From contig NZ_SNAQ03000013.1 in assembly GCF_004375085.3 (NCBI RefSeq), positions 135,208 to 199,207 on the forward strand: DNA of 64,000 nucleotides, in the 5' to 3' direction. How positions within the stretch are numbered: position 1 is the stretch's first letter; the number at the start of each line of letters is the position of its first letter. The notes beneath the pieces are model-generated. The model was not told the origin of the DNA and did not search any database. It saw only the letters and a program-made list of their open reading frames with translations. This DNA comes from Lewinella sp. W8 (GTDB taxonomy: Bacteria; Bacteroidota; Bacteroidia; Chitinophagales; Saprospiraceae). This document shows, in pieces, positions 25,831-33,296 of this stretch. The translations under genes were made by a program, and so were the position numbers.

Positions 25831-26376
25831 GTGGACATCGTTGACGTAAACGAAAAACTAAGCCTCCATCCCCTTCGGAGCAGTGATCATGCCCGGCATT
25901 ATGCGTTATTGCGGCGCATTTATCCCCCGGCCTTTTCCTACCTGTGGCCCGATAACGGGGAGGGTTACGTGGAGCGTATTCACGGTTACGAAGCGTTTAT
26001 CAGGGATTTGGCGGAGCCAGACACCCCCTACTACCGGGTGGAGTGGGACGGAAGGGCCATCGGTATCCTCCGCCTGCAACTTCATTATCCGTATCCGGGT
26101 GATCCGGAGGTTCCCGCGCTGAAGTTGGATCGGTTGTACCTCGGACCGGAGGCCCGGGGCCGTGGGGTGGGAACGAGCCTTTTGCGCTACACTCTTGACC
26201 TTGCGGGCGATCTGGGAAAACGGCTGGTTTGGCTGGAGCGCATGGAGTCCAACGAGGCTACGGTGGCCTTTTACCGTAGTCGTGGATTTCGGGACGGGGG
26301 AGCCTTCCGCTACGACGGTCCCGATATGCTGGACCAGTATCGGGGCATGCGTCGGTTGTGGTATCCGCTCACCTGA
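25831..26376 (+). CDS. GNAT family N-acetyltransferase
   Basis: 181 residues from a GTG at 25831. The open frame extends to a TTG at 25810, but that lies in the T-tract of the preceding terminator, and a promoter box ends just before 25831, which makes a leaderless start likely. The acetyl-CoA loop is LDRLYLGPEARGRGVGTSLLRYTLDLA, with a following VWLERMESNEATVAFYRSRGFRDGGAF, the standard motifs A and B of GNAT enzymes. The acceptor (small molecule, protein N-terminus or ribosomal protein) cannot be told. Confidence 0.9.
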   Translation: MDIVDVNEKLSLHPLRSSDHARHYALLRRIYPPAFSYLWPDNGEGYVERIHGYEAFIRDLAEPDTPYYRVEWDGRAIGILRLQLHYPYPGDPEVPALKLDRLYLGPEARGRGVGTSLLRYTLDLAGDLGKRLVWLERMESNEATVAFYRSRGFRDGGAFRYDGPDMLDQYRGMRRLWYPLT

Positions 26377-26575
26377 CTTAGGCTGGGGAAACAATAACGT
26401 TACGTTGGCAACAGGTGCCAGGCCGAGGCGATTTTACCCGCGCTTCTAGGGATGTTTATCGATCCATTGGTTTTACGGATACCGAAGTAAAGTTGGGCAG
26501 CGGAGTGCAGGTGCAAAGTGCCGGGTAGGGCCGGGGTGATCACGTAAATCGGCACACCCGCTACGGCTGTTGCTG

Positions 26576-27754
26576 CTAGTCAAAATTCACGAAGCCCCGC
26601 TCCCCGCGTTCCGTTCGCACCCGGTAGAATCTTCCGATTACGCCAGTGAGCCAGACATTTTCGTTGGCCTCCAGCTTCCGTATTACTTCCCCGTCGCGGG
26701 CGGCTCTTTTGCGTAAATAATGACTTCCTCTTCTGGGGGTGCTGATGGGTTGGTCGGCCGGGTGGATCGAGAATCGATTATCCGGTGCCGGTCCGTTACC
26801 GGTCGGTCGGGCCAGAAAGGGGTAGGGGTCGATGGCCTTCCCCTTGGCGTACACGCCAAAATGAAGATGAGGTGGGGTAGTGCGGGCGTTACCGGTGTTG
26901 CCGACGGTACCGATGGCTTCCCCCCGTTCCACGTACTGCCCCTTACGCACGAATTGCTCGTCGAGGTGGGCGTAATAGTAACGCAAATCCCGTTCGTCGT
27001 CGTAGAGCCAGACGGTTTTGCCACCGATGCCACCGTTGTTAACGCGGGTGACCTCACCGGACACTGCCGCCACGAGTGGTGTTCCCTTGGGAGCAAAAAG
27101 GTCGTTGCCCTCGTGCCGTCGGCGCCCGCCATCCCGGGGGGCACCCCAGAAACTCTGGATGCAATCCTCGTCCTTTCCCGCAACCGGAAATGCTAAAACC
27201 GGCGAGGATTGCACAAACACTTCGGCTCGGGCCGCAGCGCCCGGGGTTCCCTGGACGACGAGGATCAGCTCTTCCCCCTCCGTTTCCCAGGCTTCGTAGG
27301 CGAAGGCGTGCTGCCCGTTTCGCCAGTGGGTCAGTGGGCGGACGTGTTCTCCCGGTAACCTTCCATCGGAGCGAATCGCGTACAGCTCGCCAAAAATTGG
27401 TGTCTGCCCCGCATAACTTACCGAAACGTTCAGCTCTCGACCGAGGGGTAAATGGAGCCTCAGCCCCATGGCGGAATTGCGGGCGCTGTCGCCGATGATG
27501 AAGGACTCCCGGTGCGGGACCTCGGCGTCGAGGGGGTGATTACGGGCCGCCCAGTAGGCGGCCTCCCAGGCCGCCCGCTGGGTCTCCGGTAGCTCATTGT
27601 TGTGCTGAAAAATGCTGCGCTCCGTGGCCCGGAAAAGTAGGCGGTCAACGTAGTAATCTACCTCCGAGCGAAAGGGAGAACCATTGGCGAAATAAAGCGC
27701 TGCGAAAAGGAGCACCACGAAAAAGAAGAGGTATCGTTTTTTTATCCGGGGCAT
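26576..27754 (-). CDS. M23 family metallopeptidase (LytM) with SH3-like tail
   Basis: 392 residues from the ATG at 27754 (13 codons into the open frame), which gives an N-terminal anchor (RYLFFFVVLLFAALYF). The LytM domain has the zinc-ligand motifs H-x3-D in RHEGNDLF and HLHFG, with GNTGNARTTPPHLHFGVYAKGKAIDPYPFL between and after them. An SH3-like C-terminal part (LRKRAARDGEVIRKLEANENVWLTGVIG...GFVNFD) may bind the wall. It should cut peptidoglycan cross-links from the inner membrane side. TATTTTTG (27759-27766) ends four bases before the ATG. Confidence 0.92.
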   Translation of the reverse strand: MPRIKKRYLFFFVVLLFAALYFANGSPFRSEVDYYVDRLLFRATERSIFQHNNELPETQRAAWEAAYWAARNHPLDAEVPHRESFIIGDSARNSAMGLRLHLPLGRELNVSVSYAGQTPIFGELYAIRSDGRLPGEHVRPLTHWRNGQHAFAYEAWETEGEELILVVQGTPGAAARAEVFVQSSPVLAFPVAGKDEDCIQSFWGAPRDGGRRRHEGNDLFAPKGTPLVAAVSGEVTRVNNGGIGGKTVWLYDDERDLRYYYAHLDEQFVRKGQYVERGEAIGTVGNTGNARTTPPHLHFGVYAKGKAIDPYPFLARPTGNGPAPDNRFSIHPADQPISTPRRGSHYLRKRAARDGEVIRKLEANENVWLTGVIGRFYRVRTERGERGFVNFD

Positions 27755-27758
27755 GGGA

Positions 27759-27766
27759 CAAAAATA
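27759..27766 (-). promoter_or_regulatory. TAnnTTTG box for M23 peptidase gene
   Basis: TATTTTTG on the minus strand matches the Bacteroidota -7 box and ends four bases before the start codon, the same spacing as at 25819. No clear -33 box. Confidence 0.4.
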
Positions 27767-27866
27767 GTGGGATTGCCGGCCTCCGGAGCACATAATCGAT
27801 CAAGGCAGTACCCGGACCGATAAGTTAAGTTGGGATCGGTAGAAAATCTACGGAATCCGGAACCGC

Positions 27867-28502
27867 TTACCCTGGCTTTTTACCAACAAACTGGAAGTAA
27901 TTCCACACCCCACCATAAGCGGGAAGAATGGTGGATCGTCCCTGCGGGATCACTTCCTGCAGGTAGGGAGACAAGTGCCCGTCCATCCGCACGTGGTGAC
28001 CGGCCATATGACGCTCAAAAGTAGCGACCGGGGTATTGTGAAAGTCGACTACTCCGAGAATGCCACCGCCTTTTAAATCACTCATGGCAACGTCGATCAA
28101 CCCTTCCCAGCCAGGATTGACCATGGTAAGGCAATAGCTAAAAATAATCAGGTCGTAGGGGTATTCAAGGGGAACTTGTCCGTAATGCCCCCGAAAGAGT
28201 TGGACTCTGGATTCATGCTTGGCAGTTTTTTTCCGAGCGATTGTCAGCATATCCCGGGACAGGTCGATACCGTGAATGCTTGCGTTCTTGTAGCGGTCCG
28301 CCAGCCGGCATAGGTTGGCGCCCGTGCCGCACCCCACTTCAAGGATTTTAAACGTCTCTATCCGGGCAAAGGGAAGTTCCCGAAGGAGCGTTCGTCGGCC
28401 AAAAAGAAAACTCCAGCGCGTGGCGTCGTAAATTTTAGACTGAAACCGATAATAGGTTGACAGCCTGTCTTCCAGCTCAGGGCCACGAGAATTCTGGGTC
28501 AT
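27867..28502 (-). CDS. btaB: BtaB-like SAM-dependent methyltransferase (betaine lipid)
   Basis: 211 residues, close to the 210 of Rhodobacter BtaB. The class I methyltransferase core is clear: motif I LEVGCGTGANL (about 50-60), acidic motif II HGIDLSRDML, and DLIIFSYCLTMV for motif IV. The start YYRFQSKIYDATRWSFLFGR is characteristic of BtaB-type enzymes. BtaB adds three methyl groups to the amino nitrogen of diacylglyceryl-homoserine to give DGTS, a phosphorus-free lipid. The identity rests mainly on the adjacent btaA, 11 bases upstream, since methyltransferases alone are ambiguous. Confidence 0.85.
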   Translation of the reverse strand: MTQNSRGPELEDRLSTYYRFQSKIYDATRWSFLFGRRTLLRELPFARIETFKILEVGCGTGANLCRLADRYKNASIHGIDLSRDMLTIARKKTAKHESRVQLFRGHYGQVPLEYPYDLIIFSYCLTMVNPGWEGLIDVAMSDLKGGGILGVVDFHNTPVATFERHMAGHHVRMDGHLSPYLQEVIPQGRSTILPAYGGVWNYFQFVGKKPG

Positions 28503-28513
28503 AATTCAGAAGC

Positions 28514-29725
28514 TTAGTGGGTGACCTCAAGTAAAAAAGTACCCGCGTAGGTACCGACCCGGTCAAGTTTTGCCTGTGGTTCGCTCAGATCATTGCGAAA
28601 GCGTACCCGCCGACGGACAAAATCAGGAACCACGTCGGGGCGTTCGCAGGCCGAGCGGAGAAGGATTTTTGTGCCAGGCCGGGAGTTCGCCATTACTTGC
28701 TCCCATTCTTCAACCATTGCGGCAAGGTCATGGTTGGCCAACCAGTCCAGGTGATCCAGCAGTACAAAGTGTGAGTATTTACCAGGCTTATTCTTTAGAA
28801 AGCTGGTAATGGTGGTCGTGTGGGTCTGAATATGATCCAGGTGTTGCGATAGCCGTTCAAAGTTTTCTTCCCACAAATAGTCCGGACAGCACTCTTTGGT
28901 GTATCGACCCCGGAAATAGAGGGCGTAGAAATAATTGTCTCCGATGGGTAAATCCGTAAATATATGACGGAGTGCATCCCGCACGTAGCCCCGCAGGCCG
29001 TCTCTTCGCTCATTGATTAGCCGGGCCTGGGCTTCGGGTACGCCAAGTAAATTCAGGCTGAGCGTCTGCCTTAATTTACTGCCCAGCAAAACGTTGAGGA
29101 GCCGGGGTTCCAGCCCAAAGTATAACTCCCGTTGTTCTTCCAAAGTCGTGGCCCGAAAGAATCGTTCAATTTCTGCGTGTAGCCGATTGTTGGTCCGTAG
29201 CAAATTCCCTACGGCCCAGGCAAAATAGCCGCTGCTTCCGTGCCAGTAGAGACCGGATCGCCGTCGTTTTGGGGTAAAGTAGTGCTGCTGGCGGTCCCAA
29301 AATATTTTGCTGCGCTCGGGCAGGTCTGCCCGTAGCCGGTGGGAGTATAATCGATGGAATTCCTCGCTTTTTCCCTCTCCGAAAAGCGTGAAAAAAGAAT
29401 TCCAGGATAAAAATTTAAGTCCGGATAGTTTTAGGTGAAGCAGCGCATTTTGGCGCAGGTTAACGTCAACGCAGTGAATGGTTTGTGGGCAATCGAGCAA
29501 ATACGCCAGCGCATTATCTCCGGCACTGGTGATCATTACGACTTCACTCGAAGCATCTAAATTCAGCATGACACGATCACAGCGGGGGGCTTCCCAGCAG
29601 GTGTTGTAAATAAGCTTATTGCCGTGAATGCGGTCAAAAAGCCAATTCCGCAGCCGGGTTGTCGGGTGCTTTGGCGGAGGAGAAGGCAACGACGGAGAAG
29701 CTTTAACGAGCGTGGTGGTGGACAT
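28514..29725 (-). CDS. btaA: BtaA-like SAM:diacylglycerol 3-amino-3-carboxypropyltransferase (DUF3419)
   Basis: 403 residues, near the usual length of BtaA. DUF3419 hallmarks are visible: LIYNTCWEAPRCDRVML (around 38-54), the SAM-binding VVMITSAGDNALAYLL, CVDVNLRQNALLHLK, and later the FVLLDHLDWL segment. BtaA moves the aminocarboxypropyl group from SAM to diacylglycerol, the first step of betaine lipid synthesis. The gene overlaps the end of phoD by 23 bases and is followed by btaB, so it sits in one transcript. Bacterial BtaA is best known from alphaproteobacteria under phosphate stress. Confidence 0.9.
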   Translation of the reverse strand: MSTTTLVKASPSLPSPPPKHPTTRLRNWLFDRIHGNKLIYNTCWEAPRCDRVMLNLDASSEVVMITSAGDNALAYLLDCPQTIHCVDVNLRQNALLHLKLSGLKFLSWNSFFTLFGEGKSEEFHRLYSHRLRADLPERSKIFWDRQQHYFTPKRRRSGLYWHGSSGYFAWAVGNLLRTNNRLHAEIERFFRATTLEEQRELYFGLEPRLLNVLLGSKLRQTLSLNLLGVPEAQARLINERRDGLRGYVRDALRHIFTDLPIGDNYFYALYFRGRYTKECCPDYLWEENFERLSQHLDHIQTHTTTITSFLKNKPGKYSHFVLLDHLDWLANHDLAAMVEEWEQVMANSRPGTKILLRSACERPDVVPDFVRRRVRFRNDLSEPQAKLDRVGTYAGTFLLEVTH

Positions 29726-31262
29726 AGTCGAGGAGGAACGTTTTATGGGATTTCTCCCGGAGGTCCGGCTTGCGGATGTCCTTCAGAAACCTGAAGGTGG
29801 CACTTAGCTTTTCCGGGGTGATGTCGAGAACAAGGAATCCGTGATCGGAAAGATTAGTGAATTGTAAATGCGGATTGTCGCGGTAGAGCCGGTACTTTGC
29901 TACGGTAAGGGTATCCCAGCCCTGGATGAATTCGTCATAGTTAGCACTGCTGACACTGGGAGTGCCAAATTCATGAGCGAGGGGAGGGGCCTGGTCGACG
30001 GAGGGCTCAACTTCAAAATACCAGCTGCAGTGAGTGTCACCGGTCAGAAAGACCGTATTAGGGTTGCGGTACTTTCTCAGGCTGTCGATTAGTTGAGATT
30101 TCTCATGCCGAAAACCATCCCAAGCATCCAGGTTGACGGCGTACTGGGGCAGGATATTGGATAGGTCCAGCTTAGCAAACAGGACCTGATTACCGATTAA
30201 CTGCCAATGCCCCGTTGCGGTAGCTAGTTCTCCGGACAACCAGCTTAATTGGCGCTGGCCGAGAATGTGTTTTGTGGTATCCTCAAGAGCGGCAAGAGAG
30301 AAATCTGCTGCCGGGGCTGTCCTGGCTGCCAGCCGCTCATCCAGCATGTACAGATCGGCCGTTTGGCCAAATTCAAAGGAGCGGTATAATTCGCCGGAAG
30401 CCCGTTCACGGACCGGCATCCAGTCGTAGTATATGGCCCTGGCGGCCGTCATTCGGGTCAGATAATCGCCCTCAAGTTCCGGGTTATGATTCTCCGCTCC
30501 CTTGGTATGACTGTTGTTGGCGACTTCATGGTCATCCCATACACAAATAAAGGGATGATTGGCGTGAGCGAGTTGGAGTTGAGGGTCCCGCCGGTACTGA
30601 GCATATCGCTGGTGGTAATCCCTGGCCGTTACGACTTCATGCCTCGGATAATGCAATCGGCCGATGGTGGTGTCTCCGTATGCACCACTGGCGTATTCAT
30701 AGATGTAGTCTCCCAAATGAATGATGGCGTCGAAAGGTTCCTGTGCCATCACTTCAAAAGCGTTGAAGTAGCCCCATTCCAAGGCATTGCAACTAACTAC
30801 GCCAAGCCGGACTTGTCCCCGGAATTCCCTCGCCGGGGCAGTCCTGGTCCGACCGGTTCTCGACCATTTTCCCCGATGACCAAACCGATAGTAATAAGCG
30901 GTGCCGGGCTGAAGCCCCCGGACATCCTCCTTCAGGCGGTAATGGTGAGCAGCCGTCACGGTTATCGTGTCAGACCGTAGTGGTGGGGTAAACTCCGGTG
31001 AGCGGCTCAATTGCCAGACGATTGACGAATCTGTACGGGCGGCGAGACTGTCTAACATCGTCCAGATGATCACCGCATCAGGCAGCGGGTCCCCACTGGC
31101 TACGCCGTACGGGAAGGGGGTATACTCAGGAAGAGAAGCTGCCCTGGCGGCGGTGGGAATAACACTTAGGTAATTGGTGGATGAATTTGCCGGAAATGCG
31201 CTCTCTTGGCATCCCTCAATCATGAATAGCGCTAAAGTTGGAAATAACCACCAACGAAACAT
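29703..31262 (-). CDS. phoD: PhoD-family alkaline phosphatase/phosphodiesterase, exported
   Basis: 519 residues from the ATG at 31262, chosen for its signal (MFRWWLFPTLALFMIEGC; Cys follows at residue 18, a possible but imperfect lipobox). The PhoD N-terminal domain begins PYGVASGDPLPDAVIIWTML. The metal site motifs LGDYIYEY, WDDHEVANN and TGDTHCSWYF are all present. PhoD enzymes release phosphate from phosphate esters outside the cytoplasm. It heads the phoD-btaA-btaB operon, consistent with phosphate scavenging. I looked for a PHO box upstream and did not find one; CACTTTTG at about 19 bases before the ATG is a weak promoter candidate. Confidence 0.9.
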   Translation of the reverse strand: MFRWWLFPTLALFMIEGCQESAFPANSSTNYLSVIPTAARAASLPEYTPFPYGVASGDPLPDAVIIWTMLDSLAARTDSSIVWQLSRSPEFTPPLRSDTITVTAAHHYRLKEDVRGLQPGTAYYYRFGHRGKWSRTGRTRTAPAREFRGQVRLGVVSCNALEWGYFNAFEVMAQEPFDAIIHLGDYIYEYASGAYGDTTIGRLHYPRHEVVTARDYHQRYAQYRRDPQLQLAHANHPFICVWDDHEVANNSHTKGAENHNPELEGDYLTRMTAARAIYYDWMPVRERASGELYRSFEFGQTADLYMLDERLAARTAPAADFSLAALEDTTKHILGQRQLSWLSGELATATGHWQLIGNQVLFAKLDLSNILPQYAVNLDAWDGFRHEKSQLIDSLRKYRNPNTVFLTGDTHCSWYFEVEPSVDQAPPLAHEFGTPSVSSANYDEFIQGWDTLTVAKYRLYRDNPHLQFTNLSDHGFLVLDITPEKLSATFRFLKDIRKPDLREKSHKTFLLDYVHHHAR

Positions 31263-31375
31263 GCAGTGTGATTTGACCCCGCAAAAGTGGTGGGGCAAAA
31301 TCAAGGAATTACAAAGCTACTGTGAAGATTATGGGAAGAATACTGGGTTGTATGAAGCACCCGTTAGCTGAGCGT

Positions 31376-31408
31376 AAAAAAAAAGCACCGCGCCCCCCGG
31401 CGCGGTGC
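31376..31408 (-). terminator. rho-independent terminator of band-7 gene
   Basis: On the minus strand a perfect 10-bp stem GCACCGCGCC with a four-base loop is followed by nine T residues, 52 bases beyond the gene's stop. The 198-base gap between this gene and phoD holds only this and the phoD promoter region. Confidence 0.9.
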
Positions 31409-31460
31409 TGCTAGTAGTCAAGACGCTCACTTTACTCACTAATCCAAATAAACTCAGTTC

Positions 31461-32297
31461 TTAGTCCTTACGCTGTCGGGTAAGGCTGCTTCTCGTTGCG
31501 GGGGCGGGGGAGCCCACGGATTCATTCATCATTACGGGTAGGTCGCCATCCGAGACAATGACCTTGGTGTTGGGAGATTTCGCCAACTCCAGGAAGGCTT
31601 CTATGGACTTGAAGCGAAGAATTTCTTCGGTAAGGCCTTCGGCGATGATCAGCTGGGCGTCGCGGGTTCCTTCGGCGCGGATACGCTGCTGTTCAGCTTC
31701 GCGTTGTGCTTGTTGCAGCACAAACTCCATCCGCAGGGCCTGCTGCTCGGCCTCCAGCTTTTCCTCGATGGCACGAGCGAGATTCGCGGGCAGTTTGATG
31801 GACTTCACCAGGACGTTTTCAATATCAATGCCGCGGCCTTCCAGATTTTTGTCCATCTGATCCTGGATGGCGCCTTCGATGATGGCCCGCTGCCCGGTGT
31901 GCATGTCCTTGGCAAAGTATCGGGCGGATACATCCGCCACGGCCGAACGGAAGACCGGCAGAATGACGCTTCTTTCGTAGTTGTTGCCGATTTGCCGCAG
32001 GAGCTCGGGGGCCTGCGTTCCGTCAACGCTGTAGAGGATGGAAATCTCCGCCCGGATGTTGAGCCCTTCCTTGGAGGGAAGATTCAACTCCACCTCCATG
32101 TTTTCAGTTTGGGTGCTGAGTTTCTGAATGTTGGTGATGAAGGGGTTGTAGAAAACCACCCCCTGGTCGTAGGGCTTTTCCCGGTATTTACCCAGCGTTT
32201 GCTTTACGCCGACCTGCCCTTCCCGGACAATGGTACAGCTAGGCAGGGCTAGCGTAATCGCTAGAAGAAAGAGAGAAAATTTCAACAGGTTCTTCAT
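31461..32297 (-). CDS. band 7/SPFH (prohibitin-like) lipoprotein
   Basis: 278 residues from the ATG at 32297; a GTG two codons earlier is an alternative. The N-terminus is a lipoprotein signal (ITLALPSC), unusual because most SPFH proteins have a plain membrane anchor. The SPFH domain runs from VREGQVGVKQTLGKY to a long coiled-coil (KLEAEQQALRMEFVLQQAQREAEQQRIRAEGTRDAQLIIAEG), as in prohibitins. These proteins oligomerise into rings or microdomains that modulate proteases. It follows the TPR protein gene after 33 bases. Confidence 0.88.
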   Translation of the reverse strand: MKNLLKFSLFLLAITLALPSCTIVREGQVGVKQTLGKYREKPYDQGVVFYNPFITNIQKLSTQTENMEVELNLPSKEGLNIRAEISILYSVDGTQAPELLRQIGNNYERSVILPVFRSAVADVSARYFAKDMHTGQRAIIEGAIQDQMDKNLEGRGIDIENVLVKSIKLPANLARAIEEKLEAEQQALRMEFVLQQAQREAEQQRIRAEGTRDAQLIIAEGLTEEILRFKSIEAFLELAKSPNTKVIVSDGDLPVMMNESVGSPAPATRSSLTRQRKD

Positions 32298-32330
32298 GGT
32301 CACTTGGTTTTGGGTGATTACGGGTTAGGT

Positions 32331-33176
32331 TTAAAAGTTGCAAAGGCTTTGGAACATTACCTGGGCGGGAGTAAACCCGGCATCTGCGCTCTTGGAAAGA
32401 TCCGCACAACCGTTCATGTAGTTGTGGAGCAGGATGTTCCCCAGGCCACGGTTATAGTAAAGTTCCGGCCAGTGCACGGTGTTAGTCAGGAGGGCATTAT
32501 TGTAGTGTGCAACTGCTTTGTCGTAGTCGTGTTCGAGCATGGCGAGGTTGCCGCTCAGCATGTCAACCACGGAGGTATTGTAGTCTCTTGGAAGGTCGAG
32601 CAGGGCCCGGCGGGAAGCCGGGACATCCTGCAGGACCTTGTGTTGTAGGGCCGCTACCGCCGGAGCGGTCACTTCGGTGTTCTGGATGCTGAAATACTGA
32701 TAGGTGTAATAGGCTTGAGGGGTACTGGGAGGGCTGAGGGGGTCTTCGGTGGTATTAAATCCGTATTCTTTCTGATACCATTCCTGGGGGTAGAGCGCCA
32801 GGAAGGGCAATAAGGCATGGCGGCCCTTGGCCATGAAGAAGGCCGTTGCGTAAGGGTCCTGTCGTTCGGCGATGGCACGATCACGATCGGCTTCCGCGTG
32901 CCGGCCAAGGCGTTGGTAAAGCGCCGCACGACCGGTCAGTGCCGGAATCCAGTCCGCCTGCCAGGCCAGCGCGCTGTTGTAGGTTAACAGGGCTTCTTCA
33001 AACTGACCGTTGAGTTGCTGTCGGTAGGCCAAATTGAGTTTGGCAACCGGCAGGTTGCGGTAATTCCTTGCCGCCGAACTGGGCAGCAGGGGAAGCGTAT
33101 TGGCTTGCGCCATCACTGGAGTAAAGTCCAGTAAAAAGGGGAGAAACAGCAGTATGGAAAGGCGCATAAATTTCAT
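32331..33176 (-). CDS. exported TPR-repeat protein
   Basis: 281 residues with a signal peptide ending near PVMAQ. Two or three TPR-like helical pairs are visible (LNLAYRQQLNGQFEEALLTYNSALAWQADWIPALTGRAALYQRLGRHAEADRD, and VDMLSGNLAMLEHDYDKAVAHYNNALL). The C-terminal part has Asn/Leu-rich NRGLGNILLHNYMNGCADLSKSADAG. It probably acts as a periplasmic scaffold and is likely co-transcribed with the band-7 lipoprotein gene downstream. Direct and inverted GATAGT/ACTATC copies sit in the 120-base gap before it (about 33217-33250). Confidence 0.8.
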   Translation of the reverse strand: MKFMRLSILLFLPFLLDFTPVMAQANTLPLLPSSAARNYRNLPVAKLNLAYRQQLNGQFEEALLTYNSALAWQADWIPALTGRAALYQRLGRHAEADRDRAIAERQDPYATAFFMAKGRHALLPFLALYPQEWYQKEYGFNTTEDPLSPPSTPQAYYTYQYFSIQNTEVTAPAVAALQHKVLQDVPASRRALLDLPRDYNTSVVDMLSGNLAMLEHDYDKAVAHYNNALLTNTVHWPELYYNRGLGNILLHNYMNGCADLSKSADAGFTPAQVMFQSLCNF

Positions 33177-33296
33177 GATTGCTGCGTTTGTCAGTAGTAA
33201 CTATTTCAAGTGGTGATAGTTTTACTATCATTGAGGGAGATAGTTGCTTTTGACGTCCAAATGACATTTAACAGCACGTTTGCGCCTTTTCGGGAC

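Noticed and set aside
31263..31375. PHO box upstream of phoD
   Set aside because: I looked for paired CTGTCAT-like or TT(A/T)ACA-like direct repeats at 11-base spacing and found none that convince.
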